DNA of 64,000 nucleotides from Variovorax ginsengisoli. Lineage in GTDB: Bacteria > Pseudomonadota > Gammaproteobacteria > Burkholderiales > Burkholderiaceae_C. Position numbers and translations under genes: made by a program. The notes under the pieces were generated by a model, which saw only the letters and a list, made by a program, of their open reading frames with translations, had not been told where the DNA came from and did no database searches. Positions within the stretch are counted from its first letter, which is position 1; every line of letters begins with the position of its first letter. Positions 38,602 through 47,642 of this stretch are shown piece after piece. The stretch lies in NCBI RefSeq assembly GCF_030486595.1, contig NZ_JAUJZH010000014.1:62001-126000 (forward strand), read 5' to 3'.

Positions 38602-41012
38602 TAGAAAGTCGTTCCGATCTGGAATTGCAGGCGTTGAATTCTATCCTCCGGGATCTGCTGGGCGACATCCCCCTTCTCGTAGACGACCGGGAAGGCATAG
38701 GCGATCCGCAGCGGCCCGAGAGGCGAAATCCAGCTGATGCCCAGACCCACCGACGCCCGGATCTTGTTGATCGAATCCCATTGGGCGTTGGTCGACCAGG
38801 GGGTGCGGTCGCCGAACACGTTACCGGCATCCATGAAGCCGTACAGACGCAGGGTGCGGTCGTTGCCGGCGCCCGGGAACGGCGTACTCAGTTCGGCGTT
38901 GAAGATCGCCTTCTTGATGCCGCCCAGCGCCGCGCCTACGGTCTGGCCGTACAGCGGGATGTCGCGCGGGCCGAGCGAGTTCTGCTCGAAGCCGCGCACC
39001 GAACCCAGGCCGCCGGCGTAGTAGTTCTTGAAGATCGGGAACTGCTGGCCGCTGAAGGCGCCGGCGTAGCCGAAGTCGCCGTTGATCGCGAAGGTGTACT
39101 GCTTGTTGAGCGGGAAGTACTGCTGGTACTTGTAGCCGGCCTTGTAGTACTTCATGTCGGACCCTACGCCGACCTCGAGGTTGGCGCTCTGCAGCACGCC
39201 GGTGGTCGGGACCAGCGCGCTGTCGCGATTGTCGCGGGCCCAGCCGATCGACAACGGGACCCCCGAGACCGAGGGGTTGCCGCAATACAGCACGCCCAAC
39301 TGGCCGTTCGGCGCGATGCAGCCGAAGTACTGCTGGTACGAAAATGGCACGTAGCCGGCGAACGAGGTGCCCGGGTCGAAGCGGTAGCGCTCCACGCCGG
39401 CGCCGAAGAACACCGTGTCGCGTTCGCTGAACGGCACGCCGAAGCGGATGTTCCCGCCCTCGGTGGTCAGCCTGTAGTTGCCGTCGATGTTGCCGTAGTA
39501 AGGCTGCGTGGTCGCGGTGTAGAGGCTGAAGGTGCGCGAGATCCCCTCCTTGGTGAAGTAGGGATCGGTCGTCACCAGGGACAGCGTGCGGTTGTACTTG
39601 CTGGTGTTGACCTGCACACCGAGGTAGTTGCCCGAGCCGAACACGTTTTCCTGCGAGATGCCGAAGGTCAGGCTGACCTTGTCGGCACTCGAGAAACCGG
39701 CGCCCAGCTGCAGCGAGCCGGTCGGCTTTTCGATCACGTTGACCGTCAGGTCGACCTGGTCGGGCACGCCCGGAACTTCCTGGGTGTCGACCGTGACTTC
39801 GGTGAAGTAGCCGAGCCGGTCGACCCGGTCGCGCGACAGCTTGATCTTGTCGCCGTCGTACCAGGAGGCCTCGTACTGGCGGAACTCGCGCCGGATCACT
39901 TCGTCGCGGGTGCGATTGTTGCCGCCCACGGCCACGCGGCGCACGTAGACCCGGCGCTCGGGCTCGGCCTTGAGCGTCAGCGCCACCCGGTTCGTGGTGC
40001 GGTCGATCTCGGGCGTGGCCTGCACGCGGGCGAAGGCATAGCCGAAAGAGCCGAAGTAGTCTGAGAAGGCCTTCGTGGTCTGGGCGACCTGCTCGGCGTT
40101 GTACGGCTCGCCGGGCTTGATCGTGACCAAGGTCTTGAACTCTTCCTCGCGGCCGAGGTAGTTGCCGTCGAGCTTCACGCCGGAGACCACGAACTTCTCG
40201 CCTTCGCTGATGTTGACCGTGACCGAGAGGTCTTGCCGGTCGGGCGAGATCGCGACCTGCGTCGAGTCGATGCGGAACTCGAGGTAGCCGCGCGACAGGT
40301 AGTACGAACGCAGCGTCTCGAGGTCGGCATTGAGCTTGGCGCGCGAATACTGGTTCGACTTGGTGTACCAGCTGAGCCAGCCGCCGCTGTCCTGGTCGAA
40401 CAGGCTCAGCAGGGTCGATTCGCTGAAGTCCTTGTTGCCGGCGATGTGCACTTCGCGGATGCGCGCGGGCTCGCCTTCGGTCACGGTGAAGGTCAGGTTG
40501 ACGCGGTTGCGCTCGATCGGCGTGACCGTGGTCACGACCTGGGCGTTGTAAAGGCTGCGGCTCACGTACTGGCGCTTGAGCTCCTGCTCGGCCCGGTCGG
40601 CCAGCGCCTTGTCGTAGGGCCGGCCGTCGGCGAGGCCGACTTCGCGCAGGGCCTTCTGCAGGTTCGCCTTCTCGAATTCCTTGGTGCCGACGAAGTCGAC
40701 GTCGGCGATGGTCGGCCGCTCCTCGACGATCACCACCAGCACGTTGCCGTTGACGTCGATGCGCACGTCCTTGAACAGGCCGAGGTCGAACAGCGCGCGG
40801 ATCGCGGCCGAGCCGCGGTCGTCGTTGTAGATATCGCCCACGCGCAAGGGCATCGAGGCGAAGATGGTTCCCGGCTCGACGCGCTGCAGGCCTTCGACCC
40901 GAATGTCGCGCACGGTGAAGGGCTCGACCGCCCAGGCTGCCGTGGCCGCCAGGGCGCTGGCCACCACCGCGGCAACGCTGCGCAGGCGAAAGCGACTGAT
41001 TGTTGTGTTCAT
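38601..41012 (-). CDS. bamA: Outer membrane protein assembly factor BamA
   Basis: Central BAM subunit that folds beta-barrel proteins into the outer membrane. The 803-residue protein has a signal peptide ending at AAWA (near residue 29). Five POTRA domains follow from PFTVRDIRVEGLQRVEPGTI to about residue 420. The 16-strand barrel then shows the loop-6 motif VRGFEQNSLGPRD and a C-terminal strand ending IQRLQFQIGTTF with terminal Phe. The ATG at 41012 is chosen over one 16 codons earlier because it gives a normal signal peptide. It lies between rseP and skp as usual. Confidence 0.97.
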   Translation of the reverse strand: MNTTISRFRLRSVAAVVASALAATAAWAVEPFTVRDIRVEGLQRVEPGTIFASMPLRVGDIYNDDRGSAAIRALFDLGLFKDVRIDVNGNVLVVIVEERPTIADVDFVGTKEFEKANLQKALREVGLADGRPYDKALADRAEQELKRQYVSRSLYNAQVVTTVTPIERNRVNLTFTVTEGEPARIREVHIAGNKDFSESTLLSLFDQDSGGWLSWYTKSNQYSRAKLNADLETLRSYYLSRGYLEFRIDSTQVAISPDRQDLSVTVNISEGEKFVVSGVKLDGNYLGREEEFKTLVTIKPGEPYNAEQVAQTTKAFSDYFGSFGYAFARVQATPEIDRTTNRVALTLKAEPERRVYVRRVAVGGNNRTRDEVIRREFRQYEASWYDGDKIKLSRDRVDRLGYFTEVTVDTQEVPGVPDQVDLTVNVIEKPTGSLQLGAGFSSADKVSLTFGISQENVFGSGNYLGVQVNTSKYNRTLSLVTTDPYFTKEGISRTFSLYTATTQPYYGNIDGNYRLTTEGGNIRFGVPFSERDTVFFGAGVERYRFDPGTSFAGYVPFSYQQYFGCIAPNGQLGVLYCGNPSVSGVPLSIGWARDNRDSALVPTTGVLQSANLEVGVGSDMKYYKAGYKYQQYFPLNKQYTFAINGDFGYAGAFSGQQFPIFKNYYAGGLGSVRGFEQNSLGPRDIPLYGQTVGAALGGIKKAIFNAELSTPFPGAGNDRTLRLYGFMDAGNVFGDRTPWSTNAQWDSINKIRASVGLGISWISPLGPLRIAYAFPVVYEKGDVAQQIPEDRIQRLQFQIGTTF

Positions 41013-41052
41013 CTGTGAATTGCGCCAGGGCCGGAAAGGGCTGGCAGAAAAG

Positions 41053-42423
41053 TTAACCAAAGAGCCGCGTGACGTCGTTGAAGAGTGCGATCGACATCAT
41101 GACCAGCAGCAGCGCGACACCGCCGCGCTGAAACCTTTCCATCCAGGCGTCGGAGACGCTCTTGCCGGTCAGGCCCTCCCAAAGATAATACATCAGGTGT
41201 CCACCATCGAGGACCGGCAGCGGCATGAGGTTCAGCACCCCCAGGCTCACGCTGATGAGGGCCAGGAACACCATGTACTGCGTCAAGCCGAGGCTGGCGG
41301 ACTTGCCGGCGTAGTCGGCGATCGTGAGCGGTCCGCTGAGATTCCTGAGCGAGGCCTCGCCGATGACCATCTTGCCCATCATGCGCACGGTCAGCGCCGA
41401 TACCTCCCAGGTGCGGACCACGCCGCGCCAGACGCCGTCGACCACGCCCTGGCGCACCAGCACCATCTCGGGCGGCGCGCCGACATAGGCACCGATGCGG
41501 CCGATCTTGCCGCTCGCTTCGTCGCGCAGCTCGGGCGTGACATCGATGCGCAGCGACTGGCCGCCGCGCTCGACCTGCCAGGTCTGCATGCGCGGCTGGC
41601 CGCCATCGACCGAAGCCCGGATGATGTCGCGCAACTGCTGGCCATCGACGATCGGCGTCGTGCCGACCATGCGCACCACGTCGCCATTGCGCAGTCCCGC
41701 GCGCTCGGCGGCACTGTCGGGCATCACCTCGCCGATCTCGGGGCGGGTCATCGGCGTGATGAGGCCGATCTTGCGGAACATCTGAGCGTCCGCATCCTTG
41801 GCCTCGATGCGGCTCAAAGGCAGCACCAGTTCGCGCGCCGGGCGCCCGCCCTCGCCCGCGATCTCGAGCGTCAGGTCGCGGCCATCGAGGGCGCCGCGGG
41901 TCATGCGCCAGCGCAGGTCTTCGAAGGACTGGACGGCGTCGAGCTCGCCGTCGAAGCCCGCCCGCGCGATGCGTTCGCCGCCTTTCAGCCCGGCCTGTTC
42001 GGCCAGCGATGCGGCGACCGGCCGGGCCAGGGTCGCGGCCGGCTCCTGGACGCCGATCCAGTTGACCAGCGTGTAGAGCACGACCGCCAGCAGCAGGTTG
42101 GCGATCGGTCCGGCCGCCACGATGGCGGCCCGCGAGCGCAATGGCTGGGTGTTGAAGGCGCGGTGGCGCTCCTCGGCCGGCACCGGGCCCTCGCGTTCGT
42201 CGAGCATCTTCACGTAGCCGCCCAGGGGGAAGGCGCCGATGACGAACTCGGTGGTCTGGCCCGGATGCTGGCGCTTGGGCTGCCAGCGATAAAGCGTCTT
42301 GCCGAACCCGACCGAGAAGCGCAGCACCTTGACGCCGCAGGCCACCGCGACCCGATAGTGGCCGTACTCGTGCACGGCGATGAGCAGGCCGAGGGCGACG
42401 ATGAAGGCAACGACTGTGAGCAT
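41053..42423 (-). CDS. rseP: Regulator of sigma-E protease RseP
   Basis: Site-2 intramembrane zinc protease that clips anti-sigma factors after stress in the envelope and clears signal peptides. The 456-residue protein has helix 1 with AVHEYGHYRVA (zinc HExxH), two PDZ domains (about 105-290), and a third zinc ligand in NLMPLPVLDGGHLMYYLWE (near 400) with its Asp. C-terminal helices follow. It starts 21 bases past dxr and precedes bamA, which it helps to monitor. Confidence 0.96.
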   Translation of the reverse strand: MLTVVAFIVALGLLIAVHEYGHYRVAVACGVKVLRFSVGFGKTLYRWQPKRQHPGQTTEFVIGAFPLGGYVKMLDEREGPVPAEERHRAFNTQPLRSRAAIVAAGPIANLLLAVVLYTLVNWIGVQEPAATLARPVAASLAEQAGLKGGERIARAGFDGELDAVQSFEDLRWRMTRGALDGRDLTLEIAGEGGRPARELVLPLSRIEAKDADAQMFRKIGLITPMTRPEIGEVMPDSAAERAGLRNGDVVRMVGTTPIVDGQQLRDIIRASVDGGQPRMQTWQVERGGQSLRIDVTPELRDEASGKIGRIGAYVGAPPEMVLVRQGVVDGVWRGVVRTWEVSALTVRMMGKMVIGEASLRNLSGPLTIADYAGKSASLGLTQYMVFLALISVSLGVLNLMPLPVLDGGHLMYYLWEGLTGKSVSDAWMERFQRGGVALLLVMMSIALFNDVTRLFG

Positions 42424-42444
42424 CGGGTTCCCCGGGTTGGTGGG

Positions 42445-43632
42445 TCAGGTCGCGAAACGAAGCGCCGTGGCACGGGCTGCGTCCCGGGCACTGGCGTCGA
42501 GGGCCAGCAGATCCCCGAGCGACGAGAGCTTGGAGGGCCGCACGCGCTCCAAAGTTTCCAGGTTGACCGCATGAATCCGGTCGAAGCGCAGCCGGCGCTC
42601 GAGAAAGGCCTCGACCGCCACTTCGTTGGCGGCGTTCAGCACCGCCGTGGTGCCCGGGGCGGCGCGAAGTGCATGCCATGCCAGGTGCAGCCCGGGAAAG
42701 CGCGCCTCGTCGGCGGCTTCGAAGGTCAAGGCCGCCAGCGACGCGAAGTCCAGCTTGCCGGCACCGCTCTCGATGCGCTCCGGCCAGGCCAGGCCGCAGG
42801 CGATCGGGACCCGCATGTCGGGCGTGCCGAGTTGCGCGATCACCGACGAATCCTGGAACTGCACCATCGAGTGGATGATCTGCTGCGGGTGGATGACCAC
42901 CTTGACCTGCTCGGGCGTCAGGTCGAACAGCCAGCGGGCCTCGATCACCTCGAGCGCCTTGTTCATCATGGTGGCCGAGTCGACCGAGATCTTGCGCCCC
43001 ATCGAGAAATTCGGATGCGCGCAGGCCTGCTCGGGCGTGATCTCGGCCAGCGTGCGCGGATCGCGCTGCCGGAACGGTCCGCCAGATGCGGTCAGCAGCA
43101 CGTGGTCGACCCGTTCGGCCCAGGTGGCGCGGTCCTCGGGCAGGCACTGGAAGATCGCCGAATGCTCGCTGTCGATCGGCAGCAGCGTGGCGCCGCCCTC
43201 GTGCACCGTGCGCATGAACAGCTCGCCGCCGACCACCAACGCTTCCTTGTTGGCGAGCAGCAGCCGCTTGCCGGCCCGCGCGGCCGCCAGGCAGGGCCCG
43301 AGGCCCGCGGCGCCGACGATGGCGGCCATGACGGCATCGGTCTGCGGGTGCGCGGCGATCTCCTCGATCGCGGCCGCGCCGCTCAGCACCCGGGTCGGCA
43401 AGCCGCTGTGGCGGATCCTCTCGGCCAGCAGCGCGGCGTGCGGCTCGCTCGCCATCACCGCGAACTGCGGCGAGAAGCGCACGCACTGGGCCAGCAGTTC
43501 GTCCACCTTGGTGGCCGCCGACAAGGCGAAGACCTCGAAGCGCCCGGGATGGCGCGCGATCACGTCGAGCGTGCTGACGCCGACGGAGCCGGTCGAACCG
43601 AGCACCGTGACGCGTTGTTTGACTGAATTCAT
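42445..43632 (-). CDS. dxr: 1-deoxy-D-xylulose 5-phosphate reductoisomerase
   Basis: Second step of the MEP isoprenoid pathway (DXP to MEP with NADPH). The 395-residue protein has the nucleotide loop VLGSTGSVGVSTLDVI, then LLANKEALVVGGELF. The metal/substrate region is HPNFSMGRKISVDSATMMNK (Asp and Ser) and the C-terminal domain has NAANEVAVEAFLE. The start overlaps the cdsA stop by ATGA. Isoprenoid precursors made here feed UppS in the same block. Confidence 0.97.
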   Translation of the reverse strand: MNSVKQRVTVLGSTGSVGVSTLDVIARHPGRFEVFALSAATKVDELLAQCVRFSPQFAVMASEPHAALLAERIRHSGLPTRVLSGAAAIEEIAAHPQTDAVMAAIVGAAGLGPCLAAARAGKRLLLANKEALVVGGELFMRTVHEGGATLLPIDSEHSAIFQCLPEDRATWAERVDHVLLTASGGPFRQRDPRTLAEITPEQACAHPNFSMGRKISVDSATMMNKALEVIEARWLFDLTPEQVKVVIHPQQIIHSMVQFQDSSVIAQLGTPDMRVPIACGLAWPERIESGAGKLDFASLAALTFEAADEARFPGLHLAWHALRAAPGTTAVLNAANEVAVEAFLERRLRFDRIHAVNLETLERVRPSKLSSLGDLLALDASARDAARATALRFAT

Positions 43633-44474
43633 AGGAAGGCCAACATCATGGCGATCGGCAGCGTCGGCAACAACGCGTCGATCCGGTCGAGCACGCCGCC
43701 GTGGCCGGGCAGCAAGGCGCTGCTGTCCTTGGCGCCCGCGCTGCGCTTGATCAGCGACTCGACCAGGTCGCCGACCACGCTCATGGCCGCCATGAAGACG
43801 GCCCCGATCAGCAGCAGCCACCAGCCGCGCTCGGCCAGCCTGGTGTAGAGGCTGGCGACGCCGGCCTGGGCGGCGGAGTCGCTCCAGGCCCAGGCCAACG
43901 CGAGCACGACCACGCCGGCCATGCCGCCCCAGACACCCTCCCAGCTCTTGCCTGGACTGATGGTCGGGGCCAGCTTGCTGCGGGTGAGCTTGAGCCCGAA
44001 GGCGCGGCCGGTGAAATAGGCGAAGACGTCGGCGACCCAGACCAGCACCAGGATCGAGAGCAGGAAGTTGATGCCGACCATGCGGGCCTGCACCGCGGCC
44101 AGCCAGGCGACCCAGAGCGCCAGCAATCCGCCGACCAGGCGCAAGCCCCGGGGCACCCGCGGCCATCCCGGCACCGCCACGCGCAGCAGCGCGGCGCCGC
44201 CGAGCACCCAGGCGGCGCTGGCGACGATCCAGACGCCGAGCAGCGAGCCCTGCAGCAGGCCCAGCCACCAGGACAGCCCGCACAGCAGCACCATCTCGGC
44301 ACCGAGGAACAGCGACATGCGCGGGCCGTAGTCGTTGAGGCGGCCCCACTCCCAGGCGGCGGCGCCGATCAGCACCAGCATCACGCAGGCGAAGGGCACG
44401 TACGAGGGGTAGAAGAGCGCGGGCAGCAGGATCGCCAGCAGGACGATCGCCGTGATGATGCGTTGTTTGAGCAT
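43629..44474 (-). CDS. cdsA: Phosphatidate cytidylyltransferase
   Basis: Makes CDP-diacylglycerol from phosphatidic acid and CTP in the inner membrane. The 281-residue protein has about eight membrane helices. The CDP-alcohol signature lies near the C-terminus: SVVGDLVESLIKRSAGAKDS, then LLPGHGGVLDRIDALL, with the essential Asp residues. The start at 44474 follows the uppS stop by four bases; the longer frame in this phase is a shadow of uppS. Confidence 0.96.
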   Translation of the reverse strand: MLKQRIITAIVLLAILLPALFYPSYVPFACVMLVLIGAAAWEWGRLNDYGPRMSLFLGAEMVLLCGLSWWLGLLQGSLLGVWIVASAAWVLGGAALLRVAVPGWPRVPRGLRLVGGLLALWVAWLAAVQARMVGINFLLSILVLVWVADVFAYFTGRAFGLKLTRSKLAPTISPGKSWEGVWGGMAGVVVLALAWAWSDSAAQAGVASLYTRLAERGWWLLLIGAVFMAAMSVVGDLVESLIKRSAGAKDSSALLPGHGGVLDRIDALLPTLPIAMMLAFL

Positions 44475-44478
44475 GCGC

Positions 44479-45216
44479 TCAGGCGGCCTGCTGGTCGCGC
44501 GAGCCGGCCGCGCCGAGCTGCTCGGAGGTCTGTCCGTAGCGGCGCTCCCGGCGCTGGAAGGCGGCGATGGCGTCGTCCAGCGCCGCCTCGTCGAACTCGG
44601 GCCACAGCTTGTCGCTGAAGTACAGCTCGGCGTAGGCGCTCTGCCAGAGCAGGAAGTTCGACAGCCGCTGCTCGCCGCCGGTGCGGATGAACAGGTCGGG
44701 GTCGGGCACATGGGCGAGCGCCATGGCGGCGTCGAGGTTGGCCTCGGTCAGAGGCTCGCCGCGGGCCGCCAGCTGGGCCGCGGCGCGGGCGATATCCCAG
44801 CGGCCGCCATAGTTGAAGCAGACGTTGAGCACCAGCCGGTTGTTGTGCGCGGTCGCCGTCTCGGCCTGCACCAGCCCGGCGATCATCTTGTCGGACAGCC
44901 CGCCGCGCTCGCCGATGAAGTGCAGCCGCACCCCGTCCTGGCTCAGCTTCGGCACCTCGCGGCCCAGGGCGCCGACCATGAGGTCCATCAAGCCCGACAC
45001 CTCCTCGACCGGCCGGTTCCAGTTCTCGGACGAGAAGGCGAACACGGTCAGCACCCGGACGTCGCGTGCCGCGCAGGCCTTGACGCAGCGCCGCAGGGAC
45101 TCGACACCCTGCTTGTGCCCCGCCACCCGCGGCAGGAAGCGGCGCGTCGCCCAGCGGCCATTGCCATCCATGACGATGGCGATGTGATGGGGAACCGCTG
45201 GTGCGACTTGCTTCAT
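44479..45216 (-). CDS. uppS: Undecaprenyl diphosphate synthase
   Basis: cis-Prenyltransferase that makes the C55 lipid carrier for peptidoglycan and O-antigen. The 245-residue protein has HHIAIVMDGNGRWA with catalytic Asp17, the FAFSSENWNRP motif, and the C-terminal DPDLFIRTGGEQRLSNFLLW signature. The start is one base from the frr stop. Confidence 0.97.
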   Translation of the reverse strand: MKQVAPAVPHHIAIVMDGNGRWATRRFLPRVAGHKQGVESLRRCVKACAARDVRVLTVFAFSSENWNRPVEEVSGLMDLMVGALGREVPKLSQDGVRLHFIGERGGLSDKMIAGLVQAETATAHNNRLVLNVCFNYGGRWDIARAAAQLAARGEPLTEANLDAAMALAHVPDPDLFIRTGGEQRLSNFLLWQSAYAELYFSDKLWPEFDEAALDDAIAAFQRRERRYGQTSEQLGAAGSRDQQAA

Positions 45217-45217
45217 G

Positions 45218-45781
45218 TCAGACGGCCATGATCTCGGCTTCCTTGGCGGTCACCAAGCGGTCGATTTCAGCGATATGGCGGTCGGTGACCTTCTGGATCT
45301 CGGTCTCGGCGCGCTTCTGGTCGTCTTCCGAGGCCAGCTTGTCCTTGACCAGCTTCTTGATCGCGTCGTTGGCGTCGCGGCGCAGATTGCGGGTCGCGAT
45401 CTTGGCGCTCTCGCCTTCGTTGCGCACCAGCTTGGTCATTTCCTTGCGGCGCTCTTCGCTCATCGGCGGCAGCGGGACGCGGATCAGGTCGCCCATCGAC
45501 GCCGGGTTCAGGCCCAGGTCGCTTTCGCGGATGGCCTTCTCGATCTTGGCGCCCATGCCCTTCTCCCAGGGCTGGACGCTGATCGTGCGGGAATCGAGCA
45601 GCGACACGTTTGCCACCTGCGACAGCGGCACGGCGGAGCCGTAGTAGTCGACATGGATCGAGTCCAGCAGCGCCGGGTTGGCACGGCCGGTGCGGATCTT
45701 GGTCAGGTTGTTCTGGAAGGCGGCGAGCGACTGGTTCATCTTGGCGTCGGTCGCGCTGCGGATTTCTGCAATGGTGGTCAT
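45218..45781 (-). CDS. frr: Ribosome recycling factor
   Basis: With EF-G splits post-termination ribosomes. The 187-residue protein shows the three-helix bundle (LAAFQNNLTKIRTGRANPAL) and the domain II strands (VPLSQVANVSLLDSRTISVQ), followed by RIPLPP-like VPLPPMSEERRKEM. It is 12 bases downstream of pyrH, and uppS follows after one base. Confidence 0.97.
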   Translation of the reverse strand: MTTIAEIRSATDAKMNQSLAAFQNNLTKIRTGRANPALLDSIHVDYYGSAVPLSQVANVSLLDSRTISVQPWEKGMGAKIEKAIRESDLGLNPASMGDLIRVPLPPMSEERRKEMTKLVRNEGESAKIATRNLRRDANDAIKKLVKDKLASEDDQKRAETEIQKVTDRHIAEIDRLVTAKEAEIMAV

Positions 45782-45793
45782 GGATTCATTTCC

Positions 45794-46516
45794 TCAAGCG
45801 TGCACGAGGGTACCTTCGTCCTCGCCCATCACGACGCGCTTGAGGGCGCCGTTCTTGAAGATCGAGAACACCTTGATCGGCAAGTTCTGGTCGCGGCACA
45901 GCGCGAAAGCCGTGGCGTCCATGATGCCGAGGTTTTGTGCGATGGCTTCGTCGAAGCTCAGGTTGGTGTAGCGCGTCGCTTCCGGGTCCTTCTTGGGGTC
46001 GGCGGTGTAGACGCCGTCGACCTTGGTCGCCTTGAGCACCAGTTCGGCGCCGATCTCGGCGCCGCGCAGCGCAGCGGCGGTGTCGGTCGTGAAGAAGGGG
46101 TTGCCGGTGCCGGCCGCGAAGATGACGACCTTGCCCTCTTCGAGGTACTGCAAGGCCTTGGGGCGCACGTAGGGCTCGACCACCTGCTCGATCGCGATGG
46201 CCGACATCACGCGGGCGATAAGGCCCTGCTTGTTCATGGCGTCGGCCAGCGCCAGCGCGTTCATGACCGTGGCCAGCATCCCCATGTAGTCGGCCGTGGC
46301 ACGGTCCATGCCCACGGAGCCGCCGGCGACGCCGCGAAAGATGTTGCCGCCGCCAATCACGACCGCGACCTCGACGCCCATGTTCACGACCTCGGCCACC
46401 TCGCCCACCATGCGCACGATGGTCGCTCGGTTGATGCCGAAGGCGTCGTCACCCATCAGCGCCTCGCCCGACAGCTTCAACAAGATTCGCTTGTGGGCTG
46501 GGCGGGCTTCTGACAT
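45794..46516 (-). CDS. pyrH: Uridylate kinase
   Basis: Phosphorylates UMP to UDP; a hexameric amino acid kinase-family enzyme. The 240-residue protein has RILLKLSGEALMGDDAFGI, the VVIGGGNIFRGV loop, and FAAGTGNPFFTTDTAAALRG. It continues the pyrimidine route that CarAB begins. A terminator hairpin lies between tsf and this gene, so its expression probably relies on read-through or an internal promoter in the 92-base gap. Confidence 0.97.
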   Translation of the reverse strand: MSEARPAHKRILLKLSGEALMGDDAFGINRATIVRMVGEVAEVVNMGVEVAVVIGGGNIFRGVAGGSVGMDRATADYMGMLATVMNALALADAMNKQGLIARVMSAIAIEQVVEPYVRPKALQYLEEGKVVIFAAGTGNPFFTTDTAAALRGAEIGAELVLKATKVDGVYTADPKKDPEATRYTNLSFDEAIAQNLGIMDATAFALCRDQNLPIKVFSIFKNGALKRVVMGEDEGTLVHA

Positions 46517-46564
46517 GGATGGATCCTTTGGAGTTGGCGGGGGCGAGTGTAAGACGTGACTGTG

Positions 46565-46595
46565 AAAAAGCGGCAGCGCGTCACGGCGCTGCCGC
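46565..46595 (-). terminator. Terminator or attenuator between tsf and pyrH
   Basis: On the minus strand GCGGCAGCGC, a six-base loop and GCGCTGCCGC are followed by five T. It would lower transcription into pyrH relative to tsf. Confidence 0.85.
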
Positions 46596-46608
46596 CCTGC
46601 GGCGTGAC

Positions 46609-47532
46609 TCAGGCCGCAGCTTTGGCGGCCGCGACCTGCGCAGCCACTTCGGCCGCGAAGTCGTCGACCTTCTTCTCGATGCCTTCGCCGACGACGTAGA
46701 GCGTGAAGCCCTTGATCGAAGTGCTGGCGGCCTTGAGCATCTGCTCGACGGTCTGCTTGTCGTTCTTGACGAAAGGCTGGTTGTGCAGCGAGACCTCCTT
46801 GAGGTACTTCTGCACGCCGCCTTCGATGCGCTTGGCGACGATGTCGGCCGGCTGCGGCTGCTTGCCGGCGGCTTCGGCGACCTTGCGGTCTTCCTCGGCC
46901 TTGCCGGCGGCAACCGCGCGTTCCTTTTCGATCAGGTCGGCGGGCACGTCCGATGCCGAGATCGCGACCGGCTTCATGGCGGCGATGTGCATCGCGACAT
47001 CCTTGGCCGAGGTGTCGTCGCCTTCGAACTCGACCATCACGCCGATGCGCGTGCCGTGCAGGTAAGACGCCAGCTTGCCGTTGCCGGCGAAGCGCTTGAA
47101 GCGGCGGAAGCTCATGTTCTCGCCGATCTTGCCGATCAGGCCCTTGCGCACGTCTTCGAGCGTGGGGCCGAAGCCGTCCTGTTCGTAGGCCAGGGCGCCC
47201 AGCGCGGCCAGGTCGGCCGGATTGTTCTTGGCGACCAGCATGGCGGCGGCGTTGGCCATCGCGAGGAAGCTGTCGTTCTTGGTGACGAAGTCGGTCTCGC
47301 AGTTGATCTCGATCATCGCGCCGGCATCGCCGTCGACGAAGGCCGTGACCACGCCTTCGGCCGTGATGCGGCCCGAGGCCTTGCCAGCCTTGTTGCCGAG
47401 CTTGATGCGCAGCAGCTCTTCGGCCTTGTCCATGTTGCCGTCGGCCTCGGTCAGGGCCTTCTTGCACTCCATCATCGGGGCGTCGGTTTTTGCGCGCAGT
47501 TCGCCAACCATGCTTGCGGTGATCGTTGCCAT
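46609..47532 (-). CDS. tsf: Elongation factor Ts
   Basis: Nucleotide exchange factor for EF-Tu. The 307-residue protein has the N-terminal UBA-like domain (LRAKTDAPMMECKKAL), the TDFVTKN motif that contacts EF-Tu, and two core domains. It is somewhat longer than E. coli Ts (283), as in other betaproteobacteria. It is downstream of rpsB with an intergenic terminator and upstream of pyrH with another. Confidence 0.97.
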   Translation of the reverse strand: MATITASMVGELRAKTDAPMMECKKALTEADGNMDKAEELLRIKLGNKAGKASGRITAEGVVTAFVDGDAGAMIEINCETDFVTKNDSFLAMANAAAMLVAKNNPADLAALGALAYEQDGFGPTLEDVRKGLIGKIGENMSFRRFKRFAGNGKLASYLHGTRIGVMVEFEGDDTSAKDVAMHIAAMKPVAISASDVPADLIEKERAVAAGKAEEDRKVAEAAGKQPQPADIVAKRIEGGVQKYLKEVSLHNQPFVKNDKQTVEQMLKAASTSIKGFTLYVVGEGIEKKVDDFAAEVAAQVAAAKAAA

Positions 47533-47593
47533 GAGTGTTCTCCGTTCGGTTTGTCAGTGGCGGGCGCCCCGGGGGCGGCCGCGAAAATCAGAT

Positions 47594-47619
47594 TAAAAAA
47601 AAGGGGCGACAAGCCCCTT
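47594..47619 (-). terminator. Terminator or attenuator between rpsB and tsf
   Basis: On the minus strand AAGGGGC, a five-base loop and GCCCCTT are followed by a run of T. It lies in the 110-base rpsB-tsf gap and would adjust the ratio of S2 to EF-Ts. Confidence 0.88.
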
Positions 47620-47642
47620 CTTCAGGCTCGAGCGAGCTCGAA

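Noticed and set aside
41009..43486. 825-residue frame over dxr and rseP
   Set aside because: Arg-rich shadow in another frame; the real genes have full motifs.
40864..43626. 920-residue plus-strand frame
   Set aside because: Antisense to bamA, rseP and dxr; no recognisable domain.
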